Shown piece after piece: positions 36,810 through 49,700 of a stretch of DNA of 64,000 bases (positions within the stretch are counted from its first letter, which is position 1; the number at the start of each line of letters is the position of its first letter). Source of the stretch: Albula goreensis (lineage: Eukaryota > Chordata > Actinopteri > Albuliformes > Albulidae); NCBI GenBank assembly GCA_022829145.1, contig CM040755.1, positions 13,269,063 through 13,333,062 on the forward strand, read 5' to 3'. Below the pieces are notes generated by a model. That model was not told the DNA's origin. It saw only the letters and a program-made list of their open reading frames with translations, and made no database searches. A program made the translations under genes and the position numbers.

Positions 36810-39455
36810 CTTGTGCTGAATCTCTCTGTAAGACTAAGCAGCATAGTAGCAAGTAAAGCACTGATATTGCACAATTCCTCATCACTGCTTGCATCAGTCA
36901 ACAGCACAATCACAATGCAACATCAGTCTTATTTCAAACAGAAGTGAACTAATGTCAAGAGGTGGTACCAGTAAAATGTTAGTAATCTGTTTTTCACTGG
37001 TACAGGTATCATGGACAAGCTGTTAAAGTCTGTAGTAACAGATGTCAGTGGTAAAATGTTGTTATTGTTTTATGAGAGCATAGCGGTTAGCATAGACCAT
37101 GTGGGGTGCTGTGAGTGAGGGAGTTTGATCAGGCCAATGGAAACAAAATAAACTCATTAGAAAAGCTGGCTATACAAATGGTGGGACTCTTGTTCCCTCA
37201 GCAATCATCGATGGAGGAGTGCGGTGAAGAAAATGCATCCATTTACTCAGAGTAAGCTACAGCCGATCCACCACACAGCATCCCAGGGTTTCAGAAGAAA
37301 ACCAATGAGGGCCCATCTGCTGTAATGAATAGCTCAGGCTCTTTTCTTCCAGCCATTGTTGGATATTTTAGGTCTGTGTACAACTGTTGAGAGTGGCAGC
37401 GTTAATCGGTATAACGGTATCATAATTTTAATACCATCTTTGATGTCTCTTGGGAGTTTGTACCAGATTATATGGCTGTATCAGATGTGGTGCTAGTTAT
37501 CATTCTGTGTTTGTAACCAGTTGGTAGGTATGGTTGTGAATCTTGTAACAACATTGTTCTTTATTTGGTAATTAATGATCATAATTAAATGCTTTATACT
37601 AATATCACCTTTGGGTATGGACATAGTGCCTTTCATTCTAATATATGAAGCATATTTGGAAGCATATATTTGACCCAATCTCCTTCTTTCCCTCGAACTG
37701 GGTGTCACCATGCCTCCAACCTTTACCTAGATAAATAAATGCAAAAGCATGTGGGGGCAATGACCCCCCGTAATCATACACATCTTCAAGGACTGTCACT
37801 GCCTCTGCAATCACACCTGATTAGATCAATGAGACCGAGGGTCTGCAATGCAGCCGAGGTAAAGCAAGACATCGGACCCCCCTGAACCCAAGCGACCTCA
37901 GTAAGAACATGTAGCTCTCGCTCAGCACTGAGAGACTCTGACACCCACCCACCCCAAACACACACACTTAACCTCCCCCACAGCAGGAGAGAATAACCAG
38001 AGACATACAGTGTCATTGCCCTGCCCTATCATGGGGAATGGGCCAACACACACAGCTACACACACACATTACCTCCATTACATTACCTCCATTTCAACCT
38101 CCATTTGTTGAAAAAGAAAGAAACATTATGATAATTACAAAGGAAAACTTGGATGGTGAATAAAATATGAATAATTTAGATTTAACTGGGAGTAATAAAT
38201 CAGTGGGTTTTCAAAGAATGGAAGAAATCATGCAGCTTAAAGTATTTACTGAGGGAGGGTGAGCTTTCAGTGTTATCAAGGCAATTAGCCTCACCCCTGC
38301 AAACAAGTCCTGCCTGTACAATCACAGCAGAGAGAGCTTGTGTGATAAAGACGTCAGGTGATCTTTACTTGCTGAAAAGACAACCAACAAGCAAATTACA
38401 CAGCTCAGATACACCGGCATGTGAGTACACTCGAGGGTAATATGCAAACCAGGACCTGCCTTTCAACAGGTACCAGCGGAAAACACGTTGTCAGCAGAAT
38501 CAGGCCTGGTAAGAAATGATGCCCTCGTGCCAGATGGCAAGATTTAACTTCAAACTGAGATTACTTACTACAATCTCAAGGTATTGTCATATTTATGTTT
38601 CAAATCATTTTAAAACAATTCAGTGATGGTAAACCTATTGATGCATTTAACTATCTACATAGTTAGATATGTAGATATGGCACAGAAGAAATGGAATGGG
38701 TGCACAACAGTCCAAGCACCTCAAGAATAAACAGGAATAATTAAGAGCTATTTAGAGCTGAGCTCTAACAGAGCTCTCAGTGTGTGGATTTGTGACTCTG
38801 GTTTGAGGGAAGTATTCAGTGGAGACTGCTCACTGCAGCAGCATTTGTTCTGCCAGCGTGCAGCTGAGATGCAGCCACCTGTGTTAAATTGGCATTATGT
38901 TACAGTTCATCTGTAACAAGCCAGGGCACCACACAAAGCGCACAGGAGAGGGTGGCGAGGTGTATTCCCAAACTGGGGATCCGAGAACGTGTGCACTAAT
39001 GAGCAAAGGGGGAAAAAAACCCACCCCCAGGACGGCTTAAATTACCAGAAATGTCTCCACCCCTCTTGCTGACAAATAAGCCATTCTTCCATCTCTTAGG
39101 AAAACTCGGCTCTACAGCTGAAGAGTCTTTCATTTGAATTAGAGAGCTGGAGATGCATCAGTGACAGGAAGGGTTTTGGTACAAGTCTAGAGACAAATAT
39201 CTGAATTAGTTTTGTGTATGACGACTGCTGTTGATGGCCATCACGTCTGCTGCACCACACACAGTCAGACTCAGCTTCCATTTCACTAACACTTGTCATC
39301 TTCTCTGACTTTTTTACATTAAATACAGTTCAAATTGAATTGCTTACCAGATATTTATTTCTGCATAACTAGATTGAAATAATTTTCCAAGGTCAAACTG
39401 TATAGACAAAGTCCAGTTTAGTCTGTTTGCAAGGCAGCCCAAATACACGCAAGCC
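36810..39455. other. gene-free stretch
   Basis: Contains an inverted repeat TATCTACATA / TATGTAGATA (38652-38661 and 38668-38677), a second one, TTAGAGCT-G-AGCTCTAA (38752-38768), and a duplicated ATTACCTCCATT word near 38067-38098. No gene. Confidence 0.45.
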
Positions 39456-39461
39456 CGCGTG

Positions 39462-39465
<4 letters not shown>

Positions 39466-39551
<86 letters not shown>

Positions 39552-39552
39552 A
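39466..39552. repeat. (CA)n microsatellite
   Basis: About 87 bp of pure CA, preceded by CpG-bearing GCGTGCACGC. Confidence 0.97.
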
Positions 39553-39559
39553 ACATATA

Positions 39560-40890
39560 TTTGAAACTAAAATGACACGATCAATGTATTCCTGTGGAGC
39601 AGGAGAGCAAATCAAATCAGAGGAGATGAGTGCATGCCTCATCGGCTTCAAACGCCTCATCTAAACTATGGTAATAGTACAGAAAAATGTACCATTACCT
39701 GCAGGGAAAGTAACTTTCAGTATTATGGGGTTTTTTTATTATTTCTTCCTAAACACATACTGATACTGATTTCAAACAGCAATATGCCTTACAAAAGTGT
39801 TAGTTTTCCCATTTACTCAAATGGCACTGAAATGTTAAAAAGAATTAAAGTCCATTGTATCATTTTACACACATGGAAGTTGCACAAAAATAAAGCCTCA
39901 CTTAGAAGCCAAAAACCGCATGGGGCTGCAATAAGGTAGAGAACAGCCTTAGAGCATGAGAAGAAGGCTGAGTGCCAAGAGGGGTCTGAGCAAGCCAAAT
40001 TCTAATTTACACTTTAGAAGAAGCAGTGACTGTGACAAGTTCGGCTGATATTATCACCATAGCTGAGGGACAGCACAGTTCATGAGTTAAAGAATCAATA
40101 GTTTCAGCTGTACAATCAACATATATATTTTTCCACTTACACTCTCTTCTGAGTATGCATTTCATTTCCTTCCTTTAGATTAAGATTGAGACAAGGCCTT
40201 GATGTTCTGAAATACAGCCAATTCATGCCATAAAGCTCACTTGACTACAATTAGGATTTTGTTCAAATACATGCAAGTGCCAAGCTAAGCTGATTTACTC
40301 TTTTTTCATGGCTAGTGCTATATTTATGCACTTGCATAATTTGACTTTCTTCCCTTTTCTATGAGCTGCCAGAATAGTGTTAAATTGGAAAAAATAAAAT
40401 GGTATAACTGCATGTCATTTATAAGAAAATGTGCAGGCCGTGTCCCCGCCGTGCTGAAGAGGACAAAACAAAGCAGCGATACTGCAAACAGCTTAGTCAG
40501 GCTCATTATGAGATGACTCAGAAAATCATGGCCCATTCAGTCCTCACAAAAACAGAACTGTAAGGAGATAATCCCACCATATTCATCTCTAATCTTTATT
40601 TTGCCTTTGCCATATGAATTGCAAGTTCTGAGTAATAAGAGCTGATAGCATCTAATAATAAAACACTTGCATGGGGAAGGTGAAAGACACACTTTAAACA
40701 GTGACGTACTGGTTTTTGTGTGTCTTCTGATCAAATCTTACATCTTCTCTTCTGATGAATGTGAATATGTTTTACTTTGCTGCTGGGTTCGATCAATATC
40801 CTCCTCACACCCACCAGGGTTGTGTTTACAGTAGCTCTGCCGTCATGGAAACCACAGAACAGGCACTGCACTCTGATGACCCATGGGCCG
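39560..40890. other. gene-free stretch
   Basis: No supportable feature. A tRNA B-box-like GGGTTCGATCA near 40785 has no matching A box. Confidence 0.45.
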
Positions 40891-40894
40891 TGGT

Positions 40895-41110
40895 CACCCT
40901 CTCAGCTAAATAAATCCCCTCATCTCACCCGCTGTACAAATATTCATTCATAAACCAAAGGCCAGGGAAGACAGAGTGCTTTTACTGCATCATTAATATT
41001 AAAACCTGCTTCAAATTAGTTTTGCTTTATGCTTATCGTTCCAATTGACACGTTTGCTGAGTTTTAATTATCCACTGTAATTCAATTATATCAGTTCCGG
41101 AACTGCACAC
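40895..41110. promoter_or_regulatory. candidate conserved non-coding element
   Basis: A run of AT-rich but non-repetitive homeodomain words: ATTCATTCATAAACC, GCATCATTAATATT, GTTTTAATTATCC and CTGTAATTCAATTA. It has the texture of a deeply conserved enhancer. Conservation is untested. Confidence 0.3.
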
Positions 41111-41119
41111 TGAAACTCA

Positions 41120-42635
41120 AAGTCAGATTTTTGTGTAGGCTCAGAGACAGCACATCAATGGAAACATCCCAAAAAGTTAGCCAAAAAAATGTATGCTATG
41201 TGTATAAAGGTAGCATTACCCTCCCTCTGTGCACATCTATCATTAGGGCTAAGTGGCTGCTTTGCGAGGGAAAGTGATACATTCTTTTGCCAACATTGCC
41301 TATTTGAAACAGAATACTACCATAGACTGAAAGCATTTCATTCTGCTTAAAGCTGACACACTATGTTGACAGGCAGAAGAATTAAACAGTTATACATTCA
41401 GGTATGAGCTTATTACTTTAGTGTTGGAATTCCCCCATCTCCATGAAAAGTAAAAACACTGAGGAAAGAAAAATTAAGAAAATCTGTCCATGAAAAAACA
41501 TGATACTTATGCTTATGCTTTGGAAAATTAAGAAATTCTACTCTGTGAACATTTATACATGAAGCTTTAGGACAATACATGGATATTTTTAATGAATTCT
41601 GGCTCCAGATAGAGTTTATTATTTTCAGTAGTGGAAAGTTGTCAGGGAATGCAATGATGAATTTCATGCACAGAACATAAAATGAAGGTAATGGGTATTC
41701 GCATGAAAAAACTGAATCCTGTGCTGAACCAATAAACCTTGGCAGCAGGGCAGAGGGAAATGAACAAATATTTACATCATGCAGTCAAAGATAATGATGC
41801 AAACCCATTAAAATGGAACATGAAATACTACAGCCTAATTAGCAGGCGGATACCAGGGGAATAGGAAGCATTACAGACCAAATATGCTTTATAGATTAGC
41901 AGATTTGTCTGTTTCAAGGGGAACCGTCAAGGTTAAACATCTGCATGGTATGCAGCGCTCATTGGTGACAAGGCGCGCTGTACCTAAACAATGCACATCA
42001 GTTAAACATCAGCCAGATCAGAGCACAGAGTTCAAACATCATGATGGGTTAAGGGTCCTCCTCAAGATGCTTTTTCCTTAAAAGAAAATGCCTCTGAGAA
42101 ACACAATTCAAACTTGACAGTCAACCAAATCATTTCACAGAGAATTCAAGACCTTCCAGTATTCACAGCTATGACACCAACTGAATAAAACATTTCCTTA
42201 ATTACAGCCTGGGGATTAGGAGAGAACAGGATTCATTGTTATCTCAAGTAATTGATGAGCCAATCAATGCAGGTTTATTTGTTAAACGTTACCAGTGCAT
42301 ACAAAGGGAAATAAAGCAGATGATCAGATAACTTTATCTCACGGAGGCCTTGCTTCCATACTAACTGGTGCAGTATCTCAGAATGACATTGTTAAAATAC
42401 TAATTCCCAGATCTTCCATTACATTTGCACATGTTCATTATGGACATAAAGAGAAAAGTTAAAGCCAAGATGGAAAGCTATATGCACTAAAGGTAACACT
42501 TAAGTCTATGCTGCTGTCCATGCAAGTTCTATGGGAGACACCACTGTCAGCTGGCAAACACATTTCAGCGATTAGAATCACTACAGTAGGGAAATATGGA
42601 CATTTCACACTCCCACACATTTGGAGGTGATAGTG
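41120..42635. other. gene-free stretch
   Basis: Only chance frames (for example 41413-41667 minus, 41884-42081 plus). No repeats of note. Confidence 0.45.
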
Positions 42636-42642
42636 ATTTCGA

Positions 42643-42679
42643 CACTGTATGTCTAAATATGCTGTTTAGACATACAGTG
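42643..42679. repeat. perfect inverted repeat (hairpin)
   Basis: A 15-bp arm CACTGTATGTCTAAA (42643-42657), a 7-base spacer TATGCTG, and its exact reverse complement (42665-42679). Beyond the arms the pairing falls off. Transcribed RNA would form a short hairpin, though the stem is shorter than a typical microRNA precursor. No known microRNA was recognised. Confidence 0.95.
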
Positions 42680-42769
42680 CAGAATTTCTGTCTGGAGCAC
42701 TAGCAGATGGCATGCCACATTATGTCGTGTAGCAAAGAATTGAGCTTTTTGCTATCGGATTACATTGCA

Positions 42770-43085
42770 TCTAGATAATGTGACCGGGGCTTGTTATGGC
42801 GGTATCCTCCCTGGACCTGTCCACGTAATGAATAATCAAAGAGAGAATTTGGCACCTCTCAAGCTATTCAAAGGTTGAGGCGTCCTTTCGATTACCTGCA
42901 AACGACTCAGGCTTTGTAACCCGGAGCATGTCCTTGTTCTTTAAGCAGATTGCACAGAGGACATCAGTCACATTATGCAGCCAATCGCCTCCTTATTCAA
43001 ATGGATGAATAAAGAACTGAATTATGCACCCTCAATGAGTTAAGGCCTGTCAAAGGGGGCAGATGGGGAGCATGATAAAAATGTT
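42770..43085. promoter_or_regulatory. candidate conserved non-coding element
   Basis: A long block of mixed composition and raised CpG frequency with CACGTAATGAATAATCAAAG, CCAATCGCC and AAAGGTTGAGGCG. The TCAAAG and TAATGAATAATC words match TCF/LEF and homeodomain consensus. One of the strongest texture-based candidates. Confidence 0.32.
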
Positions 43086-43089
43086 TTCT

Positions 43090-43845
43090 TGAAGGATATG
43101 CCCCGCAAATTAGAACATATCCTGCCGATAACGTCAGCACTTTAAAGAAACATGAGGGTGAGTGAAGAGCAGAGAAGTTTTGATGCATGCTAGATTCTGA
43201 AGCTTTCTTTCTTCACATTAACCGCACAACAGGAAAACCAAATCTCAATCGGTCATCATTTTGAGTGAAGGAAAGAAGACCCGTGAAACTGGAAAATGGA
43301 TGCCTGGTGAGGCCTGCCCCCAGCCACAACCAAACAGCAGTGCTCAGTCATTAAACAAAAGGCAGCATAAGACATTCTCCTGTATTCTAGGAAATGTTTT
43401 GAACATATAACACTGGAGTCACCTTTATCCTTGTTTAACTCCATTATGAAACAGGGGGCCAGCGATGTAACTTGACAGTTTTGTGCCAATGCTCCTTTTC
43501 TTTCACATTGTGAATGGAAGGCCGCTGTTTCGTTTGAGTCCCAGCCTGGGAGGGATCCAGGGCCAGAAAATCTATCAATGTGAAGCTGGCTTCAAGCAGC
43601 TGTGGGAGCTCCCAACAGCCAGACGGAGTACTCAAGGTCATTTTTCATTTCCTTAAACATCAATTAATTTATGTTTTTTCCTTAATTCATTTGGTTAGCT
43701 GAAGCCCTTATTTATGGTAACTGCTTACATTTTAAACCCAATCTGTTTATACAGCTGGATATTTACTGAAGCAACTCAGGTTAAATATTTTCGGCAAGGG
43801 TGCAACACCAGTATCACATCCATACAAGATAGTTTAATAAATCAG
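43090..43845. other. gene-free stretch
   Basis: Chance minus frames at 43256-43641. The GC-richer sequence around 43490-43640 may be a further weak regulatory candidate. Confidence 0.35.
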
Positions 43846-43849
43846 CATA

Positions 43850-44060
43850 TGGAATGATGATGGCCATATTGCTCATTAGTCATAATTTCTCCTGCCACAG
43901 GGTTAATTATGGCTGAACATTAATTTGAGGTATTTCAATTTTGCCAACATTGGCAAGGGTGGGTTATTTATGGTTTCATTTTCCTTTAGTTACCTCTGGA
44001 ATGTCATCTGTGAAACTTTATGTCAATGTGATTTCTAATGATATTAGTGAAAATTGGATT
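43850..44060. promoter_or_regulatory. candidate conserved non-coding element with NFI-like palindrome
   Basis: Contains the perfect palindrome TTGCCAA-CA-TTGGCAA (43941-43956), two NFI-type half sites in outward orientation. Around it are GGTTAATTATGG, CATTAATTTGAGG and CATTAGTCATAAT homeodomain-type words. Confidence 0.32.
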
Positions 44061-44077
44061 TGTAACGTGAGTAATTA

Positions 44078-44113
44078 ATTGATTGACTGACTGATTGATT
44101 GATTGATTGATTG
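44078..44113. repeat. (GATT)n microsatellite
   Basis: About nine GATT/GACT units. Confidence 0.92.
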
Positions 44114-44119
44114 TAGAGA

Positions 44120-45535
44120 TGCAGAGGTTTGAGAATGTTTGTTGATATCTTTAATCCCCTGGAGAAAGAGGGATGGGTTGTTCATATGCCACAGACATTC
44201 CTGGGCAATGGACAATGTCATAAAGGGCGCCATACGTCATTTTTGGGGTGGTTCTCTGTCCACGTTCTCTTGTCTGCAATACATTAGAGTATAATCATCA
44301 TTATGAGGGCTGGGTCCAGCCACAGGAAAAGGAAAGTAACCAAAATGTTGTAGGTGCTTTTCCTAAGCAGAACATCACATTCATACCCTTGAGCAAAGCA
44401 GCTAAGCAATGCTGCCTGAGTAAATACCCAGCTGCTTAAATAAGCATTGTAATATAAGCAATATAATTCATCCTGCATAAGGCCATCCTAAAGTAAGGCA
44501 TCCTTTTATTACCTCCACATGTGCACTAGAATGAGAACTGTCCTCAGTTTTGTGACAGCCTGTCTTCCTTACGCACGTACAGTATGTTTTCTGATGTTGT
44601 CTTACCTTTTTTCCAAAATTAATTGAACATTTTTTTTTTTGGGGGATGGGGGCGGGGGGACGTTCTTCAAATTTGCCTTCACCATAAGTTGACTCATAAT
44701 TGCTGTCTCAAGTGCTGTATTCTGTCACAGAACTTAAATTCTTTATTAATTACGGGGGCTTCAGGCATGGCCACAGGCTCGTCTCAACATCACCTTAAGC
44801 CACCCTTCTGGATTTTTTAAACTGACTTTAAATCCTTCACCAAATGAAGCTTTTGTCTGAGTTAAAACCTTAGACTGGCACTCTGTGCATTCTTATTGCC
44901 TTATGACAACACAATACTCTGAGAGCCCCTTTAAGAATGGACGAGTGGCCTCTCTGTCTCCTGTTTCCAGCTTTCAGAGCCACAGGGCCAGAGAAAGATG
45001 AAAGACCTCCTTTTCTAGATTGGAAAGTGCGGTAGCATGCCAAAAATATGCTGTAGAGATGTATTGGGTAACATTCTGCCAGGCTTCAGATTTTGACAGA
45101 CATAAAAAATTGTTTTTGTTTTTTTTTTTTTTTTTCATTTAAAGGCATCACATTGATTTTTACAAGTACCACTCTTGACTTCATGCTTTATAGAATAAGC
45201 TCCAAAGCTTTTTTGGGACTTATAATTTGGAAATGGCTATGTATGTCATACATAATGCATACACATCATATGCCAAGCAAAACGTTAATATGTTCTAATG
45301 AATATCATAAAACTGGAATCACAACCATAAATATTTCACAAAGTAGATATGATCCCAAAGAAATTGTTTCTGTGTTCAAATGTGTACTGAACAAAACTAT
45401 GAAAACAGTTTCAAGAAAATTGTACATCTATCTGTGCATATGTGCTTACCAAGCTGAAAAAAGAATGCAATTCCAACAGCTGACCTAGTGTCAGGTAAAA
45501 AGAGCTGCCTCCACAATCGACAACAAAAGTACGAG
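44120..45535. other. gene-free stretch
   Basis: A T11 run is followed directly by a G-rich block (44630-44659, G runs of 5, 5 and 6). A T17 run lies at 45119-45135. The 131-residue frame at 45093-45488 reads through that T run and is not credible. Confidence 0.45.
45119..45135. repeat. poly-T run
   Basis: Seventeen consecutive T. Confidence 0.9.
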
Positions 45536-45675
45536 ACTGTAAAATTGCATTTCAACTCTGTTCGCTCTGAGTGCTTGCGACTAAAGCGGGAAGATTGAAT
45601 CTTGACACTGGATCTCTGTCTTTGTGTGACATTCTCAGCAATACAGATGATAACTGCTGTTCATTTCCTTTTCAG

Positions 45676-45706
45676 GTTGTCTGCGTGCATCCGCCTCCAC
45701 AGGAAG
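45676..45706 (+). other. candidate 31-nt micro-exon
   Basis: A TGATAAC branch-point-like word (45648-45654), then a pyrimidine-rich tract ending TTTTCAG (AG at 45674-45675), precedes a 31-nt GC-rich block that ends AGGAAG. A strong donor, GTGAGA, follows at 45707. All three frames of the block are open, for example LSACIRLHRK in the second. The spacing of branch point to acceptor (about 22 nt) is normal. The surrounding 250 bp also has mixed, CpG-bearing composition suggestive of conserved sequence. No neighbouring exon was recognised, so the host transcript (coding or long non-coding) is unknown. Chance pseudo-exons with good splice sites are common in vertebrate genomes. Confidence 0.3.
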
Positions 45707-45799
45707 GTGAGAATCTACATTCTTTTTCATTTGAAACACTATAAAAGGCCCAAACCGCCAGTGTAACAAAGACGAAGTTATTGTCAAATCGGGAGTGTT

Positions 45800-46550
45800 G
45801 TCTTGAATTGTGCCGCTATCCTGACCTGAATGTCTACAGGGACCACACAGGCCCGTTCTGTGAACCCGGCCCCATCGTCAGCCAAGAGTTGCTCATTCAG
45901 ATTTGTCCACACTTCCTCCTAGCAGCAGAAATACGTGTTTTTGTCTTTGGTTTGAAAGTCGGATTAATCCCTTTATTAGCCTGAAAGCTGTTCCCCTGTG
46001 AACACAGATCACATGACACCATGCTTTGTTGAGCCCCCTCATCCACCATCATCACCCCCCACCCTCCACCCCTGGATCAGTGGTATATCTTTCATTGCGA
46101 CGACAGAGCTTTTTGCTTATTTACATCTTCAGCTCCTGGTCCATTTGCCCTGCCCTGCCTGCATTTTCTCTTGCATCTAATAATTTGTCCCCAGTTGCAC
46201 CTTTGCTGAATATAGCCACAAGCTATTCTCTTAACATCTACAATCTAGAGCTGGGACCCCTGACAGTCCTGCCCTGCAGTCTGGCCCAATTATCTGTGTC
46301 CCCCACCTTCCATTAAAAATGCAGGGGACACTCATCAGCCTGTCACATGAGGTGTACCACAGGACCTTGCAGATTCTTGGTGACAGGTCCCATTAATGTA
46401 CAGCCTCTGAGTCCACACACTGATTCTGCCTGAGAGGCTACACTTTGGCTCCCAGGGAAAGGAGCACTTTAGAAGTGCCTCATTCTGTCACACACTGTGA
46501 CCTGTCGTTCCTCACTACTTTCAGCTGTGCCAGGTGTGGACAGATTCTAT
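45800..46550. other. gene-free stretch
   Basis: Moderate GC with chance overlapping frames at 45781-46316. No domain or splice-bounded block is convincing. Confidence 0.4.
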
Positions 46551-46559
46551 TCACTTTGA

Positions 46560-46700
46560 GTGCCAGGTAATTAATGATAATCTGCTAATCAAAGATGCTT
46601 GTCAAATGGGAGGTGATTCTGTATGTCTGGGTTTCAGAAAAAGGTTACATGCACTGACAGCCTTTTTTCAAGTATTCTGATGACATCATCACATCTGATA
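46560..46700. promoter_or_regulatory. candidate conserved non-coding element
   Basis: Contains GGTAATTAATGATAATC followed by a TCF/LEF site, ATCAAAG (46588-46594), and then TGATGACATCATCAC, a CRE/AP-1-like palindromic word. No coding frame. Confidence 0.3.
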
Positions 46701-46709
46701 AACAGCCTG

Positions 46710-49700
46710 TAATCCCAAAGTTTCTAAAAAATACTTTGTAAAGTGAAAAAAGCTAAATATTCTTACGTGTGAGTGTTGGCCCTTTATCTTTTAGGTAATT
46801 AACTTTACCTACATTTTCAGAACTCAAAGTCAGAGCACACTTTTAGGTTGCTGAGCATATAAAAAAACCCACATCAAAGTATTTAAATAATATCATTTGT
46901 TTTTTTTATTTAGGATCATTGAATCAAATCACCTGTTGCCATTTTGCTACGCTGCAAAGAGGAATAGCAAATATTTTTGTTTGCCTATTGGACAAAGCTA
47001 AAGAGATTCCCTTGTCATGGAGTTTTGGCTCCATTTCAGCTTCAGTTGTTATCTTTTTCTGCAGACAGAAAGTCCATGTGTTCAACACAGGTAGTTTATC
47101 ACAAGACTTTATTTACAGCCCGTCAGTTCAGCTGAGTCTGAGCGCCTACTCAAAGGGTAGCCGCTCTTCAAGGTCATTTTATAGAAGGAAAAGCTTCCCT
47201 CAGAAGCTTGGTTCACTTCATTGCTAAAGATGGTGAGCACATTGGATGGACTGTGTGAAGAAAATAAGATGGGTTTTGTTGTTTCATGGCAATGAGCAAG
47301 GGAAATAAAGACAATCCTGCAAACGAATACTTTAAACTTTACTGAAATGTGAACTTTTTATGATTTGTTGTATTATTTTCCCACAACAGACAAACATGCC
47401 CCTCACCACACATATGAAGTTCAAACATATAAAGGTTTATTTTTATGAGTCTTGTTTTGTCTGTCATCACAGAGGTATATGGAGAACATGTGTAATTTTT
47501 CTAAAGTTGTTTGTCATCATATCTGAAAGAAAAACATTTCCTGATGAAATGCTTAGTTCTGGGTTGTGATTGTATAGCTTGTCTAAAAATGTGAACTGTG
47601 TGCATGTGTATGCCTGTGTGTATGTGTGTGTCTCTGTGTGCATATGTGTCAGTGCGTGCGCATATGTGAATGCCAGCATGTGTGTGGCCAAATGATTTCA
47701 CATTGCAACAATACGACAGAAATGATCATTTACAATGCAGACACCCAGCGGCAAAGCATGCAAAACTATTTAGCAGATCAATTCGTTCTCATAAGCAGAG
47801 CCGCTGTTCAATTTAAAGCCTTCCTCAGTATCACACACTGCTAAATAAGAATGAGTAAAATCCATCTCACTGAAACACTGTGCTTCCTCCTGCAGCATAT
47901 CAAATCTCTATGGAATCTGTGGTGTGTATCTTACAGCTTGGCTTGCTTTTACAATTGCACTGTGATTACAGTACAGGCCACCCCATCTCTGGTAATTATG
48001 GTTGTCACCATCAATCCTATTAGCCTAGATAAGTAACTGCAGCAAGCCAGCAGGCAGACTAAGCTTCTGTGCTTAATCCACACAGTTACTCTTGCTTTGT
48101 GTGTTCTACTCTTCACACGTCACAAAGCAGTATGAAACTATTAAGCGTAAGGTAAATAAAGTAATTACACATAACGTGTTGAATGCAAGAACACTGAAAA
48201 CAATTCAAATTGATTGGCGTTTCAATGACCAAACTGCTGTGGCAAGGTGTTAAACTGGTATATTAAAATATAGTTTTCACTATGAACTTTCACTATGATC
48301 CACAATTCAAGCAGAACTAGATAAGCACCATCTAAACATTAAAAATGAGTCTGCCTAAATTCCACAGGATATATTTACTCAAATATTTTTGGAACATCTG
48401 GAAGTTTTAAAAACTGTGATTTTATGAAAACTGCAGTTCATTTGATTTTATGAGATGATTTTATTTACAATTATAATTGCTGTGTTGCCCAAATGTATGA
48501 TCCACTGTATTTTACTTTCATCTATGTATGTTATCTGTGTTTGATGTGACCGTAACATCAGACCCATAGCACCCTTTATAAAATATCTGAAAACATTCTC
48601 TCTCATTGTTATTCCCATTCAGCTCTTGTTGATGGCAGAGAAGAACTACATGCTGAAGTGGCTTGTGTAGATGCAGCCTGACCTTGGTTGGCATATGCAC
48701 CAGATTACATGACATGTGGGATATAATAGAATCAAAGCTTACACTGGAAGAACCACTGTTCAGACTGTGATAGTACAATTGTTCCATTTTATCCTGTAAG
48801 AAAGAGATTCGTTGTGTGTGTCTGGTGGGTAATTCCCTCAGCAAAGAGTAAAACTTTTTCTGAGTTTTAGTTTGTGGACGATACCATTCAGGACTCTGCA
48901 CCTTTTTATATGTCCATATCAATGCTTCCTTTCAAACTCATGGTTCACATTTCTCTATCAGTCCGTCACTGCAAGGGTAGCAGAATACAAGTCACACTGC
49001 AAAACATTCCGTTAAAATCCCAAAGATTACTTAAATGGTGTTACATAAAGCCCCAAGACATAAAAGCATGAAAGCTAAGAATACAAACTGTATCAGTCTT
49101 GTTTCTATATATAGCTGAATAAATTATTTAACATGATATAAAAATGTCTGTAACAAAATAAATTAACATTATGTACAACCCTACAGAAAATGTATCAAAC
49201 TATTGAGCTGTTAAAAGTTATCCATACTGCATATGTACTCTGGTGCTGATAGTTATACAAGAGTATACATCTCCGTGCATCTTTACAATATTCTTGCAGC
49301 CCCTGCCTTCTTCCAGCATTCAACCATGAGGTAACTCAATATCTCAATATTTACTGGTCCAAGAAATGTTTATTTCTACCAAATAAGTTACAAAGTTCTC
49401 TTTTTTGAGGGGGTGGTTATGTATTAGATGCATCCCTCTTTCTGTCCATTTCTTGGTTTTATACCTCTCGATCCTCTCACAGTTTGAGCCACCCAACTCA
49501 AAACAGACACCGATCCATATCTACAGTCCCCTTCACCAAGTGGTAACATTATATTCTGTTGCCCAAGCTGAAATCAGTCTCACTCTAAGGCATTCTGTGC
49601 AGAGGGGCACAAATATCCTTGACAACCCCCAATTAAAACAAAGCCAGAAACCATTCATTTGGTTATTAGCAGTGGCCAGCACCCGATAGACCCGATCTGC

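Noticed and set aside
40785..40795. tRNA B-box-like word (GGGTTCGATCA)
   Set aside because: No A box at the right distance and no cloverleaf.
46915..47089. Exon between a T-rich acceptor and CACAG/GTAGTT
   Set aside because: Composition is AT-rich and not protein-like, donor is weak.
48518..48922. 134-residue minus frame
   Set aside because: No recognised motif or homology and no retrocopy hallmarks.
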